DNA of 64,000 bases from Daphnia pulex (lineage: Eukaryota > Arthropoda > Branchiopoda > Diplostraca > Daphniidae). This document shows positions 15,801 to 26,550 of this stretch, in pieces. The DNA lies in contig NC_060020.1 of the NCBI RefSeq assembly GCF_021134715.1, forward strand, positions 8,494,001 through 8,558,000, given 5' to 3'. The notes beneath the pieces are model-generated. The model made no database searches, was not told where the DNA came from, and worked only from the letters and a program-made list of their open reading frames with translations. The stretch's first letter is position 1. Each line of letters starts with the position of its first letter. Both the position numbers and the translations under genes were made by a program.

Positions 15801-16929
15801 TTATAATGGCAGTACTGAAAACTCTTTCAATGCTCGCAGATGGCGTCGGACATCCATAGATAAATCTTGAAATTTCCATGTGTTAACACAAGAAAAGTTT
15901 AGGAAATGATGAGAATTTAGACTCCAATATTTAAGAGATCTTGCTGGTGTTATGACACTAGAAACATCTTCTGTTTGGATGTTTGGCTTGTTTATACATG
16001 CTTCAAATTCTTCAAGAATTTGAGTACTTCCAGCTGATGGGGGCCTTTCTGGAGCATTGTTTGTGCTGTATAAATTGCGTTTCTTCTTAGTGGGTGTTTG
16101 GGCCATTTTCTCTGTCTTTTTCTTGTTCCTCATTGTTGTGGCTTCGTGATCGCTTCGTGAGTCTCTAACGTTTAAATATATTGCAGTGTAATTCAAACCT
16201 GACGCTATCTAGAAGAAAATACTCTGATAATGAAGCTGAGGAGATTAAGCATGTCTTAAAACGGGGATCAAGAATAGCACAATTTGAAAAGTCAACGTAA
16301 GAAAAAGAATAATTATTTTTTTACCGATAAAAAACTCATAAAAATAAACGACTCAATTTCAAATATCCTTAGCAGGACCTTTATTCTGAGTAATATTGAG
16401 AATTCCATCATGTAGCATTTTTGGCCGGAAGGTGTAAATTTGTTGCATTATACACGATCTCTGTGTCATTCACACTTAATTCTATGCACCGTGCTGATTA
16501 TGCTGAAAGCTTTGTCCATATAGAATCGCCAACAGCAATTTAAATAATAATTTCTTAGTTAAATTTGAATGGTCAATGTACCACGAGAAAATATTCTTAC
16601 GCAGATATATTGAGACAACCCTTGATGACAAGTTCGAGTAAATGCGCAATGCAATGCGCCCAAAGGTGTATCGATAGAAAAATCTGTTGGGAATGCATGA
16701 AATCATTTTTGCTTATTCCAACGACAAAGACGCTATCCTTCAAAGCCGTTTCAACCTCCTTTACTTCTAGTTCTTCTTCTTCATCCATTTGATCGAAATC
16801 CATTTGCATTTGTTCACATGAAAGGTGAAGATCATCGATTCTACTCCTTTCAGTAGTATCGCCGAACTCAATTTCAATGTCCACCGTACGTTCGCAATCT
16901 AAATTTTTTAAAGTCTTGGAGTCAGGCAA
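15801..16929 (-). pseudogene. Decayed hAT-like transposase fragment
   Basis: Two minus-strand open stretches lie in the order expected for one gene. The first (16597-16929) contains an acidic segment and then WAHCIAHLLELVIKGCL, which resembles the C-x-AH-x-L-x-L-x-x-K motif of hAT transposases. The second (15801-16196) contains SLKYWSLNSHHFLNFS and FSVLPL, resembling the hAT C-terminal dimerisation region (LxYWxxN). Frames are interrupted between them and most of the catalytic core is missing. The A/T-rich flank at 15420-15610 may belong to the same element. The assignment rests on two short motifs only. Confidence 0.4.
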
Positions 16930-19900
16930 AGGGGCACTCGACAGTCATAGCTTGAGGCGCATTGGTCGGAAATTTAATATTAAATGCTCGTATAATGTTG
17001 CTTCTCCCGTCCGTACGAACTCAAAAGATCCCAAAACAAAGATTCTCACTCCTGTAAGACATTTTCATATTCACGAATTTTCCTGCAATTGCCTGATCAT
17101 ACCAAGGTTGAATTTAGCCACATCAACAGCTGACTTCAATTCATTCACGAAAAACATCGATTGTCAATACGTTTAGAGGAAGGTTAACTTTGCTAACAAC
17201 TCGATGAGTGATGCAATGTCAAGCTAGCTTTTTCGCTTGAACTATAAGTAGCAGTATGAACAGTGAAAGGTTTGATAGAAACTTGATTTGTAACACTTCA
17301 TGGTGTTATGAACTTTCTCTATTCTTTGCAGTGAGTTCTCGTTCCATTGGTTGAAAAGTTTGTAAATGCTTGTTTTGAGTAGAGAAACACGCTTATCGTT
17401 ACATAACATCCACTGCCTTATACCACTTTTGTGTATTTTCTCCAGTTAGAAATAGAATCGCCTACGCCAAAGAGCAAGCTTTTCATTGTAATAATTGAAA
17501 TAGGTTTGCGATGCTGTGTTTTCACATTTACAGAGTTAGTGGTTATGGCTGTGTTTCAATCTTCTCTGTTTCCAATCGCTTGAGATTCATCTGCATCGCT
17601 ATTCTCTGCCGAATATTTTTTTTTAAAATAAATTCTTTATTCAGAATAAAATTTCGAATGAAATCTTTATTCCTATTTTTGAATAGATTTTTATTTTATT
17701 TATTCATATTCTTTATTTTCGAATAATTTTACCGCTTGTATTTATTTTTTTTTCGAAAAAAGAAATGAAACGAAGAAATCGGATAAATTTTCGAATAAAG
17801 GCCTATCTCTTAAAATTAGGACCACACAGTATTTGGTCGTTGATGCCATCCCTAACCTAAACGAACACAACGGTTTGTTGCAGTTGGTCATCACTGACAT
17901 AATTGTTTTCTACGAGCGAAACATTGCAGTTATCAAAGTAGCTCCACTTGTTTTCTCCTTTTCTGTTCCATCTGTTATATGAGAAACTTAGTAGCCTAAA
18001 AAATTGAATTTACTTACAACATTTCCTCGTTTTTACGTTTCCTAAAATTATCTCTACTTTCAGAGTTTCCTATGTGAATTATGGATTTCAGTGAGTAATT
18101 CGGCATATTTTCAAGTTCAGGATTGCATGTCCATGGATTGATGTCCAATTTTGCGGAGTAATTCCTTACTGTACGCAAATTACTGTGTAGAACCTAAAAA
18201 TTCTTGTTCTAATGGATATTCAAGATTAAGAACATTGGATTTGCATTCTTATTATTTTTCCTTACTCTGGTACATGATGAAATGGTTTTGTTTTTACGCG
18301 ACTACTTATTAAGGATCCACAGGGAAAGTATCTATTTTCTTCAGTCTGAAAGCTATCATTGAGAAGGTACATGAAATCGAGTGCCACACCAAGAGGTTTT
18401 GAAATCATCAGAAGGAAAACGAAGAGTGTTTTCGTCGACATAAAGTGAGGAACACCTATGGTTGTGTTGAAGAAAAATCATCTATTTGTTTTTATCATAA
18501 AAAATGTTTGTAAATTACTGAACACATTGATAATTCTTATCTTTATAATTCTCCCCTCTTAGCTATACAGGATTTATCTGTCTGTGGATCTCTCATTAAT
18601 AGCGTGTCACGATGACGATGCCTGGTAACCGAGGCCGCGTAGAGTGCAACCCAACAAAAATTGTTGGGAATAATTTGCAATTCTAATATTAAATGTTCAT
18701 AACTTCTTAATAATGAACACTATTAGTGTTATGATGTATGTTGTATTCTAACAGCCAATAGTTAACAGCTTTACTCGTTTATGGACGCGTATTGTATCAG
18801 CTCAGACTGTTTGCACAAATATGTACTTTAGTATGTTTCCCTTTACTAAATCGTTTAATTTCAACAGGTTATGGGGCCAGGTGACTAATCCCCGCTTTGT
18901 CAGAAGTTTGACTTATTGTCAACTTTATACGCAAATTTTATTTAACTAAAATTCAGGAAAAGTAAGCATTTGCATGCAAAGTATGAGGCATGTATCCACA
19001 GTCTTCATAATATGTGTTTATCTCTTTTAAATACTTACTATCCTCATCTTATGTTAATGGAAATTTTTACAGCACAGTCAATTTATTCGGTAACACTGAA
19101 CTATAGCTGCACATTTTTTTTTTTATTATTTCAAGTGTGCTGGAAGATTCCGTCAACTCTAAATTGCAGTCATATGTCACATTAGGTTCTTTTAAGTTTA
19201 TGTAGGATGTAAGATGTTCATTTTTAATCTACTTTTATTTCATTACGTAAATTATCGTAACCAAGTTCAATTTTTTTAGTTGCACAGATATTTACTTTTG
19301 CTGTCTAGCTGTATATTGTATACATTTCTTTTACAGGAACTACCCTCAACACTGGTCTCAAAGCTATGATCCGATTGCTGCATGTGTGTCAATGGATTGA
19401 TTAATTATATTTTGCTTACTTGTCCTTAGAACAACTAGAAATAATTTTAACTAATCCTTTTGAGTGTGTTAATATAGGTTGCAAAGTTAGAAGGCAGCAG
19501 TTAATGAAGCCAAGAGATAAGTAAATGCTTTTTATTTTCTGCTGTACTTCCATGCTGTTATTTTATAGTCTATTCTAAACAGTATTATGGATAATTAATC
19601 ATTTCTTTAGCCGTTTAGGAGATAGGATGGCGATGAAGCCTAAACACTAAATCTAATTATTTTATTCTAACCAGATCAGCACTATTTCGTCTGTCATGAA
19701 ACTCAAATTTAATAAGTAGACAATTAAACACACTTGCAATATTCTAATATAATAAATTATCCGCTGTTTGCTGCTCGGAGTTGGGGATCGAAAACGGTAC
19801 CTCTCAGGTCTCATTCGCTTCCAATTCAAAAGAATCAATGGCCTATGTTTTTCACTACAGTCTTTTGTATTTTTTTACTGATCGAACTAATGTTAAGTTG

Positions 19901-20380
19901 AGTTACTCATGGTCAGCCTTGTGCTTAGCGAACACTAGTAATTATACATGCAGAGGCAGTTAACTTTTTTCTTTAGTAGGCCTATTTATTGATTAAAGTT
20001 ATGTATACCCGAAAATTTCTTCACATAAAATGCCTATTCATTAGCTAGTAAAACTATATTAGTTATTACCTAGCTTTCTGACATTTACTAATGTTTTAAT
20101 TTGCACATTTTGTTTAAGACAGATATTTCTTAATAGACTTCTGCATCACTTCAATGCTTATGTTTTGTTTTAATAACAAGTAAAAGGTAGCAAAGTGTAT
20201 TACAGCTTTCTATTCCACTGCAAGAGATGGTTCAATCTGCTGGATAATATTTCGAAGATTTGGTTCGCCATCTCTCCTACCGGTCTATTACAACATCAGT
20301 ATTAAAGCTCGAGTACAACTTGCTGTGCTAATCGGTCTAGGTTCCATAGCTTGTTTATCTTAAGTGTCTTTCTCCGTTGC
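16930..20380. other. Long stretch with no identifiable gene
   Basis: About 3.4 kb of AT-rich sequence. 17600-17800 is dominated by degenerate TTATTC/GAATAA simple repeats. Short ORFs (17511-17726, 18970-19185) have low-complexity translations. I see no conserved exon, RNA gene or paired repeat. Confidence 0.4.
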
Positions 20381-21251
20381 GGATTACGAAGTTCATCTTA
20401 GCCACAGATAATTCTACCTGATCCACTGACTTTCTTTTGTTTGGTGTGGCAGGAGTTTCAGGGGGCGTAAAATCCTCTCTCATTATTGGAAACCTTTATA
20501 AAGCTTTGTTTCAAAAGCTAAACAAAGCGTCAGAATATTCTGGTCCCTATGAAAGCTTGGTTGGACTTGAGTATCAGGATAAAGTCATCGATATCTATCT
20601 TCCAGAAGGCTAAAGCCTTGGTTATGGGCCGAGCGCTTCTCCTTTAATGTGCAAGGAAGGCGATGCGAAGCTTGTCATGGAGATGGCGTTGTCAAAATTG
20701 AAATGCACTTTCTGCCCGACGTTTATGTCACTTGCGATGTTTGCAACGGCAAACGCTTTAATCGAGAAGCATTGGTGGCATAGTTTAAATGACATTCGAT
20801 TGCCGAAGTTTTATAGAGATGACGGAAGACACAGCCCGTGAATACTTTGAAGCTATGCCCACTATTCGGGATAAACTGATGGTTCTTCAAGAAGTGGGAT
20901 AGGGACACATCCATGTGGAGTAAAGAGCCACAACCCTTTCATGGGAAGAAGAGCAGCTAATCAAATTTTCTAAAGAATGGACGTGCCGCTCCACAGGAAA
21001 AACCCTGTATGTAACCCCAACAGGGTTACATTTTGTAGATGAAGGAAAATTACTTCAAGTGCTTGAACGCCTTGTAGACCAAGGCAATACTGTCATTGTG
21101 ATCGAACACAACCTTGAAGTCATCAAAACCACTGACTGTATTATTGAAATGGGTCCCGAAGGGTGGTGGACAGCTGATTGCTGAAGGCCCCTAGGAGCAA
21201 CTACCCAAAACCCCCAGAACTATTCGGGGCCTTATCTCAAACGTTATTTGA
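20380..21251 (+). pseudogene. uvrA: Fragment of bacterial excinuclease subunit UvrA, broken
   Basis: Reading across frames recovers the C-terminal ABC module of UvrA in the right order: AGVSG (a damaged second Walker A) with KSSLIIGNLYKALFQ, then [38 protein letters not shown] (zinc-hook CxxC), [36 protein letters not shown] (His-loop/D-loop side) and the natural C terminus NPQNYSGPYLKRYL. Stops and frame changes interrupt it repeatedly (for example TAA at about 20611), and the signature and Walker B segments are largely lost, so it cannot be functional. UvrA is a bacterial nucleotide-excision-repair protein not encoded by animal nuclear genomes. KSSLII and SGPYESL-like wording recall alphaproteobacterial UvrA (inference). 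Neighbouring sequence is animal-like, so this is best read as an old bacterial insertion rather than contamination. Confidence 0.85.
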
Positions 21252-21298
21252 GATTTTTTTATTAATTCTTCATCCATTCAATGTGATGTGGGTTTTTT

Positions 21299-21418
21299 TC
21301 AGCGAACGTCCTTGAGAATGTGGACGGAGAAGCGAAATTGATTTACATATTGGCAGCTTTTAGCACAATAAAAAAAACTCCTCCACACAAGACCCACAGC
21401 TAAAACGATATACCACAT
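21299..21418 (-). pseudogene. Short ORF of bacterial style next to the uvrA fragment
   Basis: A 39-codon minus-strand ORF starting MWYIVLAVGLVWRSFF, with a hydrophobic N terminus. Its ATG is preceded 9 bp upstream by AAAGGAG, a Shine-Dalgarno-like sequence that is unusual for animal DNA. An A8 run in the middle may mark a frameshift, since the alternative frame continues as a membrane-like segment. It faces the 3' end of uvrA. I do not recognise the family; bacterial origin is inferred from position and leader. Confidence 0.4.
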
Positions 21419-21476
21419 TAGTAAACTCCTTTTGAGTCATCATGAATGAATTTTTTGTAATTGTGGTATTGTAATT

Positions 21477-21625
21477 TTAATGGTTGACTGGCTTGAAGAA
21501 GCATCCCGAAGGGTAAGGCTATGAGTCAGATGGGTACTCACACGGGGAAATGGCACGACCCCATGAAGGCGGTAACACTGCCTATCGCAATCCCTTGGGT
21601 CTTAAAAAAGCGATGAAGCGATAAT
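21477..21625 (+). other. Possible further remnant of the bacterial insert
   Basis: One frame reads KKHPEG, a stop, then GYESDGYSHGEM and GGNTAYRNPLGLKKAMKR before a stop. The Gly/Asn-rich, non-low-complexity composition differs from the surrounding AT-rich noise. No family is recognised. Confidence 0.2.
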
Positions 21626-21837
21626 GCTGGCCAAGCCATAGTGTATGGGCCAAGCCATAGTGTATGGATTAACTTTAATGAACAAAGAAAAAATATGTTT
21701 AACTGAAAATAACGGAGTATAAAGTACAGAGAAAGCAAACATGTCAAATGGTTTAAAGAAAAACTTGAAATTTCGTTCTTACTGCTTGTTGAGCAGTGGA
21801 AGACGTCGTTAAAGCAGTACAAGTTTAGTTGTCTTCG

Positions 21838-22633
21838 TTACTTTTCACTATCATTCCTCTTTTTGTAAGTCTGAGAAAAAGAAAAATGGAAGTTAAGATT
21901 ACGTTACGTAATAAAAGGAGTTTTTATATTTACAGCTGTCTTTTTCGAGTCGGTTAAAGCGCTGACTTTACTTCGTTCTTGTTGTAATTGACTGGACATG
22001 TTTTCAAGCTCTGCGGTCAATTTGTCCTTCACTTTGGAGATTTTGTCCATTTCGACAAGAAGTTGGGACTTTTCTTTCACTATTTATTTAAAATCGAGAT
22101 TAAATTAGGAAGAAAAAATAAGAAATTATCAAACAAAATTTTTCTTTCTCCTCGAAGCAAAATTCCGCAAAGTTTCTTGTTGCGAGTTTTGACATTAAAT
22201 AACTCTTCACGCAGTTTGTCGTTTTCCAATCGAAAGCTTTCAATCTCCAGATTTTGCTGGTTAAACTCGTCCTGCAGCTGAGCAAGACGTGGTTGTTCGA
22301 CTTGAAGAGACTTTATAAATTCCGTTGAATTCTTTTAAATTATTTAGTTAAAGAAATATCACATGGTGCTGAATTACTGCTTTTTAATTGTTTTTCTTTG
22401 ACACTTCAGCTTTCTTTTTTCCTTGCTTGCGATTTTCTTGGCATCATCTGCAACTTCATCAAAGAAATGATCATCCTTAACAGCTTTCCCATTAGTTCCT
22501 TCATGTGCTGGGCTTTCATGAATAGGTTCCTACAATGAGGGAGAAAAATGTCTTATAACCTGACAATGAAATAATTATTGAAAATAAATATGTTTTATAC
22601 CTGAGAAACTTGCTTGAACTGATCCAATGACAT
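21838..22633 (-). CDS. Small coiled-coil protein gene, identity unknown, structure uncertain
   Basis: Likely exons, 5' to 3': 22601-22633 (MSLDQFKQVSQ), about 22378-22529 (acidic/basic, FFDEVADDAKKIASKE), about 22150-22333 (LQVEQPRLAQLQDEF, ESFRLENDKLREEL), 21934-22079 (LLVEMDKISKVKDKL, ENMSSQLQQERSKV) and 21838-21870 (TYKKRNDSEK, stop). The heptad-rich middle predicts a coiled coil. The outer junctions (22601/22529 and 21934/21870) are in phase with good splice sites, but I cannot join the second to the third or the third to the fourth exon in frame with GT/AG sites. Either non-canonical sites are used or the gene is decayed. Resemblance to taxilin-type coiled coils is too weak to name it. 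Confidence 0.45.
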
Positions 22634-22740
22634 GGTAGTGGTTCCTTTAGTCTAACTGTTCCCACCCTTTTTTTTATTGTATGGCTTGTTAACAGTATTT
22701 TCTGGCAACTTCGGGACATTTTTTTTCAACTAGAGATCAA

Positions 22741-23215
22741 TGTACCTCATCAAATCAACTCTGCTGCCTGCCACCGCTGCCACTGCCACTTTCAAAACTG
22801 TACACAAAACAGTCAAAACTTGAACGACACAGTAAATATTTCGGGCCGTGGCGTTCAACCTAATTTTTTAAATCAATGAGCATGGTTTGTTAGCCTTCCA
22901 TTTCTCTGTTGTTCTTTTCGTTTCCCCACCTCTAAATATTACAAAGTACAACCCCCCTCTCAGTTATCGTCATTGTCTTGCTGGCTGTGGGATCACGTAG
23001 CTCACGCCAATGCCAACTCGAAAGATAAACTATTGATCAACAGTAAACAGAATCAAGAATCAATTTGAAATATAATTGATTAAAAGTACTGATTCACTGA
23101 AAAAGCTGTCATTGCCAAATGCATTACTGGTATTCAGGCTCGTTAAATTGCAGAAATTGTGTTCATTACATAAAATTTAAAAATAAACAAATGATAAGTT
23201 TCTTACATTGTAAGA
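22741..23215. other. Intergenic sequence between two minus-strand genes
   Basis: Upstream flank of the coiled-coil gene and downstream flank of the next gene. Nothing recognisable is seen. Confidence 0.35.
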
Positions 23216-24490
23216 CAGAATTATTTTTATCAATAAGCAACTCACTACTGTCTATGGTCTCAACGACTTTCCAAGATGAAAGCTGAGATTGATGATGAGA
23301 TCGTAGGGTTCGTATGACATCTCGACGCTCCTTTTTCTCGGTTGGAGTGATAAAGGGCGTAGGAAAGCGCTCTAGAAGAACTTTTTGAAATTAAATTAGC
23401 GGAGGAGTGCGTGACGGAGTTGGAAAATTGGCTGGATTTTCCACCTAATGCTTAATAGATAAGCAAACGTCAGTGGTTTCTGTTATGGGAGGAGTCAATG
23501 AAAAAATGGATCCGGAAGAAAAAGGAATGATCCCGCGTATGGCTGCCACTCTAACGCATGTCGGCTCTGATGACTTCATAGGTGTTTTTGGTATAACTGA
23601 GGGTTCATCATGAATTTCATCAGCTTCTTTTAGGTCCCCATCCTTCTTTGTAACATTTCCACTGACAAATTCAACTTCTTTGATTTCATTTTGTTCTGGT
23701 GGATTCACATTTGTCACCAATTTCTCATCATTGGAGTCTTCAGGTGTTTGGATGGCTGGTTCTTCTAAAAAAAATTTTTGTCGACAGAGAAATTAGGTCA
23801 AGATACTTTTTTTTTAATTGAAGAAAGCGATTACCAGAAATTTCATCAGACAGCAGACTGGTCAAGAATGCTGCTGTGCGATGGCATGGAGTGATGTGAA
23901 GAGTTGGGTGTATTGGCAAACTATCTAGAAATTTAACTAGTTTCGCCTCATATTCCTTCTGACAGTCACCGAGTCTGCATTAAAATAACTTTGCTAAAAA
24001 CTAGCTAATTATTTGTGATTATCAATCTTTATTACCTAGATTGTTCTACAACTAATTGAGCAAATGTATAAATCAGTGGTGTAATTTTAACATCAAAATC
24101 AGGTAATGCCTATTAAGAATTAGGGAAGTAAAACCTTGTAATATGTTTTACAACAAATATAATAGAAATACCTTATCTGAAGATGCATGTATTTCATTCA
24201 AGTTGAAAACAAACTCTTCTAGTATGTTCAAAAATTTATCGATATTTTGCATAGAATCAACATTAGCAATTTCTTCTCTTATTAATAACCTGGTATAATA
24301 CTTTGAGTCAAATCGTACAAGCAGTAATCAGATTCGCAAAAGACAAGAGTACCTGACTGAAAGTGTAATCAATGATTCCAGTTGGTTGAGGACATCTTTT
24401 TTTTTCCAAAGTAGCCATAATTAAATCATCCAATGGCAAAAAGACTTGTTTAGACCAAGTTATTTCTTTACACAGAAATTTTAAACTCAT
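23216..24490 (-). pseudogene. Unrecognised multi-exon gene with frameshifts and in-frame stops
   Basis: Exons, 5' to 3': 24353-24490, 24172-24289, 24036-24109, 23835-23974, 23445-23765, with the same frame continuing to about 23216. The protein starts MSLKFLCKEITWSKQVF, is mostly helical (LNQLESLITLSVRLLI, FLNILEEFVFNLNEI, PLIYTFAQLVVEQS), then becomes acidic with TP sites (PKTPMKSSEP, SLTPPITETT). Breaks: an A9 run in exon 1 needs minus one base to join exon 2 in frame; exon 4 ends in phase 1 but exon 5 is open only in phase 0; a TAG at 23445-23447 is followed in the same frame by NFPTPSRTPPL, a TAA, and RFPTPFITPTEKKERR. The continuing coding-like TP motifs after the stops argue for a decayed gene, or for unusual introns or assembly errors. 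I do not recognise the family; multiple Ser/Thr-Pro sites would fit a cell-cycle-regulated protein (inference). Confidence 0.5.
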
Positions 24491-24521
24491 GACGGAACTA
24501 TAAACTACGAAATCTCAGACA

Positions 24522-25250
24522 GAGACTCAGCGCACGTCTTGGCTCGTCGGTTTTTTTTTTTTGACTATTGAAACCTGAACTGGCGGGGGAAGGGTTTGCT
24601 TTGTTGCCAGTTTTCCTCTGAGAGGCAGAGCTTTCTCGAAGATGGTCTTCTGTCTTCTTGGCTCCTCCTCTTTAGCCCTCAAGGAAATTTTTGCCGGAAG
24701 TTTCAAAGTTTCAAGGTCAGGGCGTCTCTAGAGTCGCGCTGGCTATGGCCTTGGTTCCCACGCGGCCAGTGGCCTTGGTTCCAATCAATCATATTGTTTC
24801 GGGAACTGTTCTTCTGAACTTTCAGAAAATCTCGAACGAGAACCCAAGAACCATGAAGCACATGTTATTTTTGCTGTTCAGCTGTTGCACGAAGAGCAGA
24901 AAAATTTTTAATGGCGGGTAAATTCGAATTCGAACGTGCTATGTGACATGCCATCTAGAGACGAATTTATAATTATATATTATGGAACGAAAATTCAATC
25001 TATTACAACATGATTGGGCATGGATTGGGTTGTGTAAACAACTAAAACGACCGTATGAATTAAATATGAAACCACAGTGTGCATCAGGAGTGGTGTTAAT
25101 GTGATATTTTCGCGTATTGCTGCCACGCGCGAGAAAGCTCTGCCTCTCAGAGGAAAACTGGCAACAAAGCGAATTGCTAACCCTTCCCCCACCAGTTTAA
25201 GTTTCAAAAGTTAAAAAAAAAAAATCTGCCGAATGAATACGTGCTGAGTC
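24522..25250. mobile_element. Inverted-repeat element with ~118-bp arms
   Basis: Arm 24522-24638 is repeated in inverted orientation at 25131-25250. The shared core TGTTGCCAGTTTTCCTCTGA runs into GAGGCAGAGCTTTCTCG, and both carry a poly-T/poly-A run and GACTCAGC at the outer end. The interior (~490 bp) has no supported ORF. It lies about 30 bp upstream of the ATG of the minus-strand gene at 24490, so it has probably displaced or become its promoter. Confidence 0.65.
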
Positions 25251-25640
25251 GACTCAGTGAGTCAATAAATTTCTGTAAAGTTACTTAATTGCCAGAAGTT
25301 TCAAAGTTTACAAGTGACGCCTCTGACGTCATTTCTAGCAAAACAAGAACGATTAACTACGCTATTCATACTAGCTTCATCAAATGAGTGGTGCTTTAAA
25401 AACTACTGGTCCCATTCAAACACACACCCGTGCTGATTTCCTGAGAAAGCATTTGGAAGAAAATGAATCCACTGAAGATCCTATACTTTGGATACTTTGG
25501 AGAAGAGGAATCTACTTTGCGATGTGGCTCTTAAAAAGGCGGCCGTCAAAAACACCATTAATCATTAATCATCAATCAAAGAATTTTGTCGTGGAATGTC
25601 CCCGATAATGCTGCGAAGAAGACCAGAGATTTAATAGAAT
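25251..25640. other. Intergenic sequence left of the segmental duplication
   Basis: Contains an ORF of 74 codons (25384-25608) without family resemblance. 25290-25312 repeats TTGCCAGAAGTTTCAAAGTT, also found at about 24689-24711 inside the preceding element. Confidence 0.3.
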
Positions 25641-25937
25641 CAACATGATTCTATTAAATTTTTGGTCCTCTTAGACTTATGAAACGCAGCATTGGAATAT
25701 CTTTCCTCGAAATCTCCTCTCGGATAGACGACAGAGAGCGAGAGACATTGACCTGTCGATGGGAGAGAGGGAGTGTGAGTGTTCTGCCTTGTTTCTAGAA
25801 GAAATTGGGGAGTGAGAGAAGGCAGCTAAGAAATGAGGGGTTGCAGCATTGCCACATAAATTTTGGGAGAGAAATGAATATTTAGGCGTATTATCTGGCA
25901 ACGCAGCGTGGAGAAGCAGGTTCGGGAATGATGTGTT

Positions 25938-26406
25938 TTCAAAGATCATGGAGTAAGAACAAAGGAATAAGCTCGCTCTACTCCTTTGTTTAGTACGCGC
26001 TTACACTGTTCTTGTTTACAATTTTTCTTACTCCATGATCTTTGAAAATACATATGATACTTGAAAATACAGCCCGAAAAACGCCTAAATAAAACAGACC
26101 CCCGAAGAGCCCTATAACAAGGCCTACTAAATGGTTAACGCCTGTAAACTTGGATGTTGCCATATGAAGGCGAGAGAAGTTGCAAAATGCCCTATCCTTC
26201 TCCCGGGCTAATCCAACGAAAAATCCAATCATACGAAAAATTGAGGGTTGAACTTCGCCATCTGGTGTTCTATACTGCTATCTCGTTAGAATGTAGCTGG
26301 TAACTAGACATACAAAGTTTTTTTACGCTCACGGCCATGCTATAGTGCTCTTCGGGGGTCTGTTTTATTTAGGCGTTTTCGGGGTGGATTTTCAAGTATC
26401 ATATGT
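25938..26406. mobile_element. Adjacent palindromic element pair (copy 1)
   Basis: 25938-25961 and 26024-26046 are inverted copies around TTCAAAGATCATGGAGTAAG. Immediately to the right, 26051-26114 and 26341-26405 are inverted copies around CCTAAATAAAACAGACCCCC. Both enclose non-coding sequence. In copy 2 the second pair is cut at 41461, within the right arm. Confidence 0.6.
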
Positions 26407-26550
26407 ACAACGGAAATCCGTGGTAGTACAAGGGAGTATTCTTTTAGTCAAGCATAAAACAATTTTTAGTTCGGCTATAGGCCACAGTGGTTCGCATTGG
26501 CGTAAGCTGCGCACAACTTTTGGCTATGTCGCGTACTTTTGAATTGCAAT

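Noticed and set aside
20380..21640. The bacterial-like DNA as simple contamination
   Set aside because: It is short, heavily decayed and continuous with animal-like AT-rich sequence on both sides; still to be confirmed with spanning reads.
25677..26232. Minus-strand ORFs of 90 and 80 aa, also seen at 39,725-40,171 and 41,082-41,324
   Set aside because: They lie inside palindromic repeats, differ in length between copies, and resemble nothing; repeat sequence, not genes.
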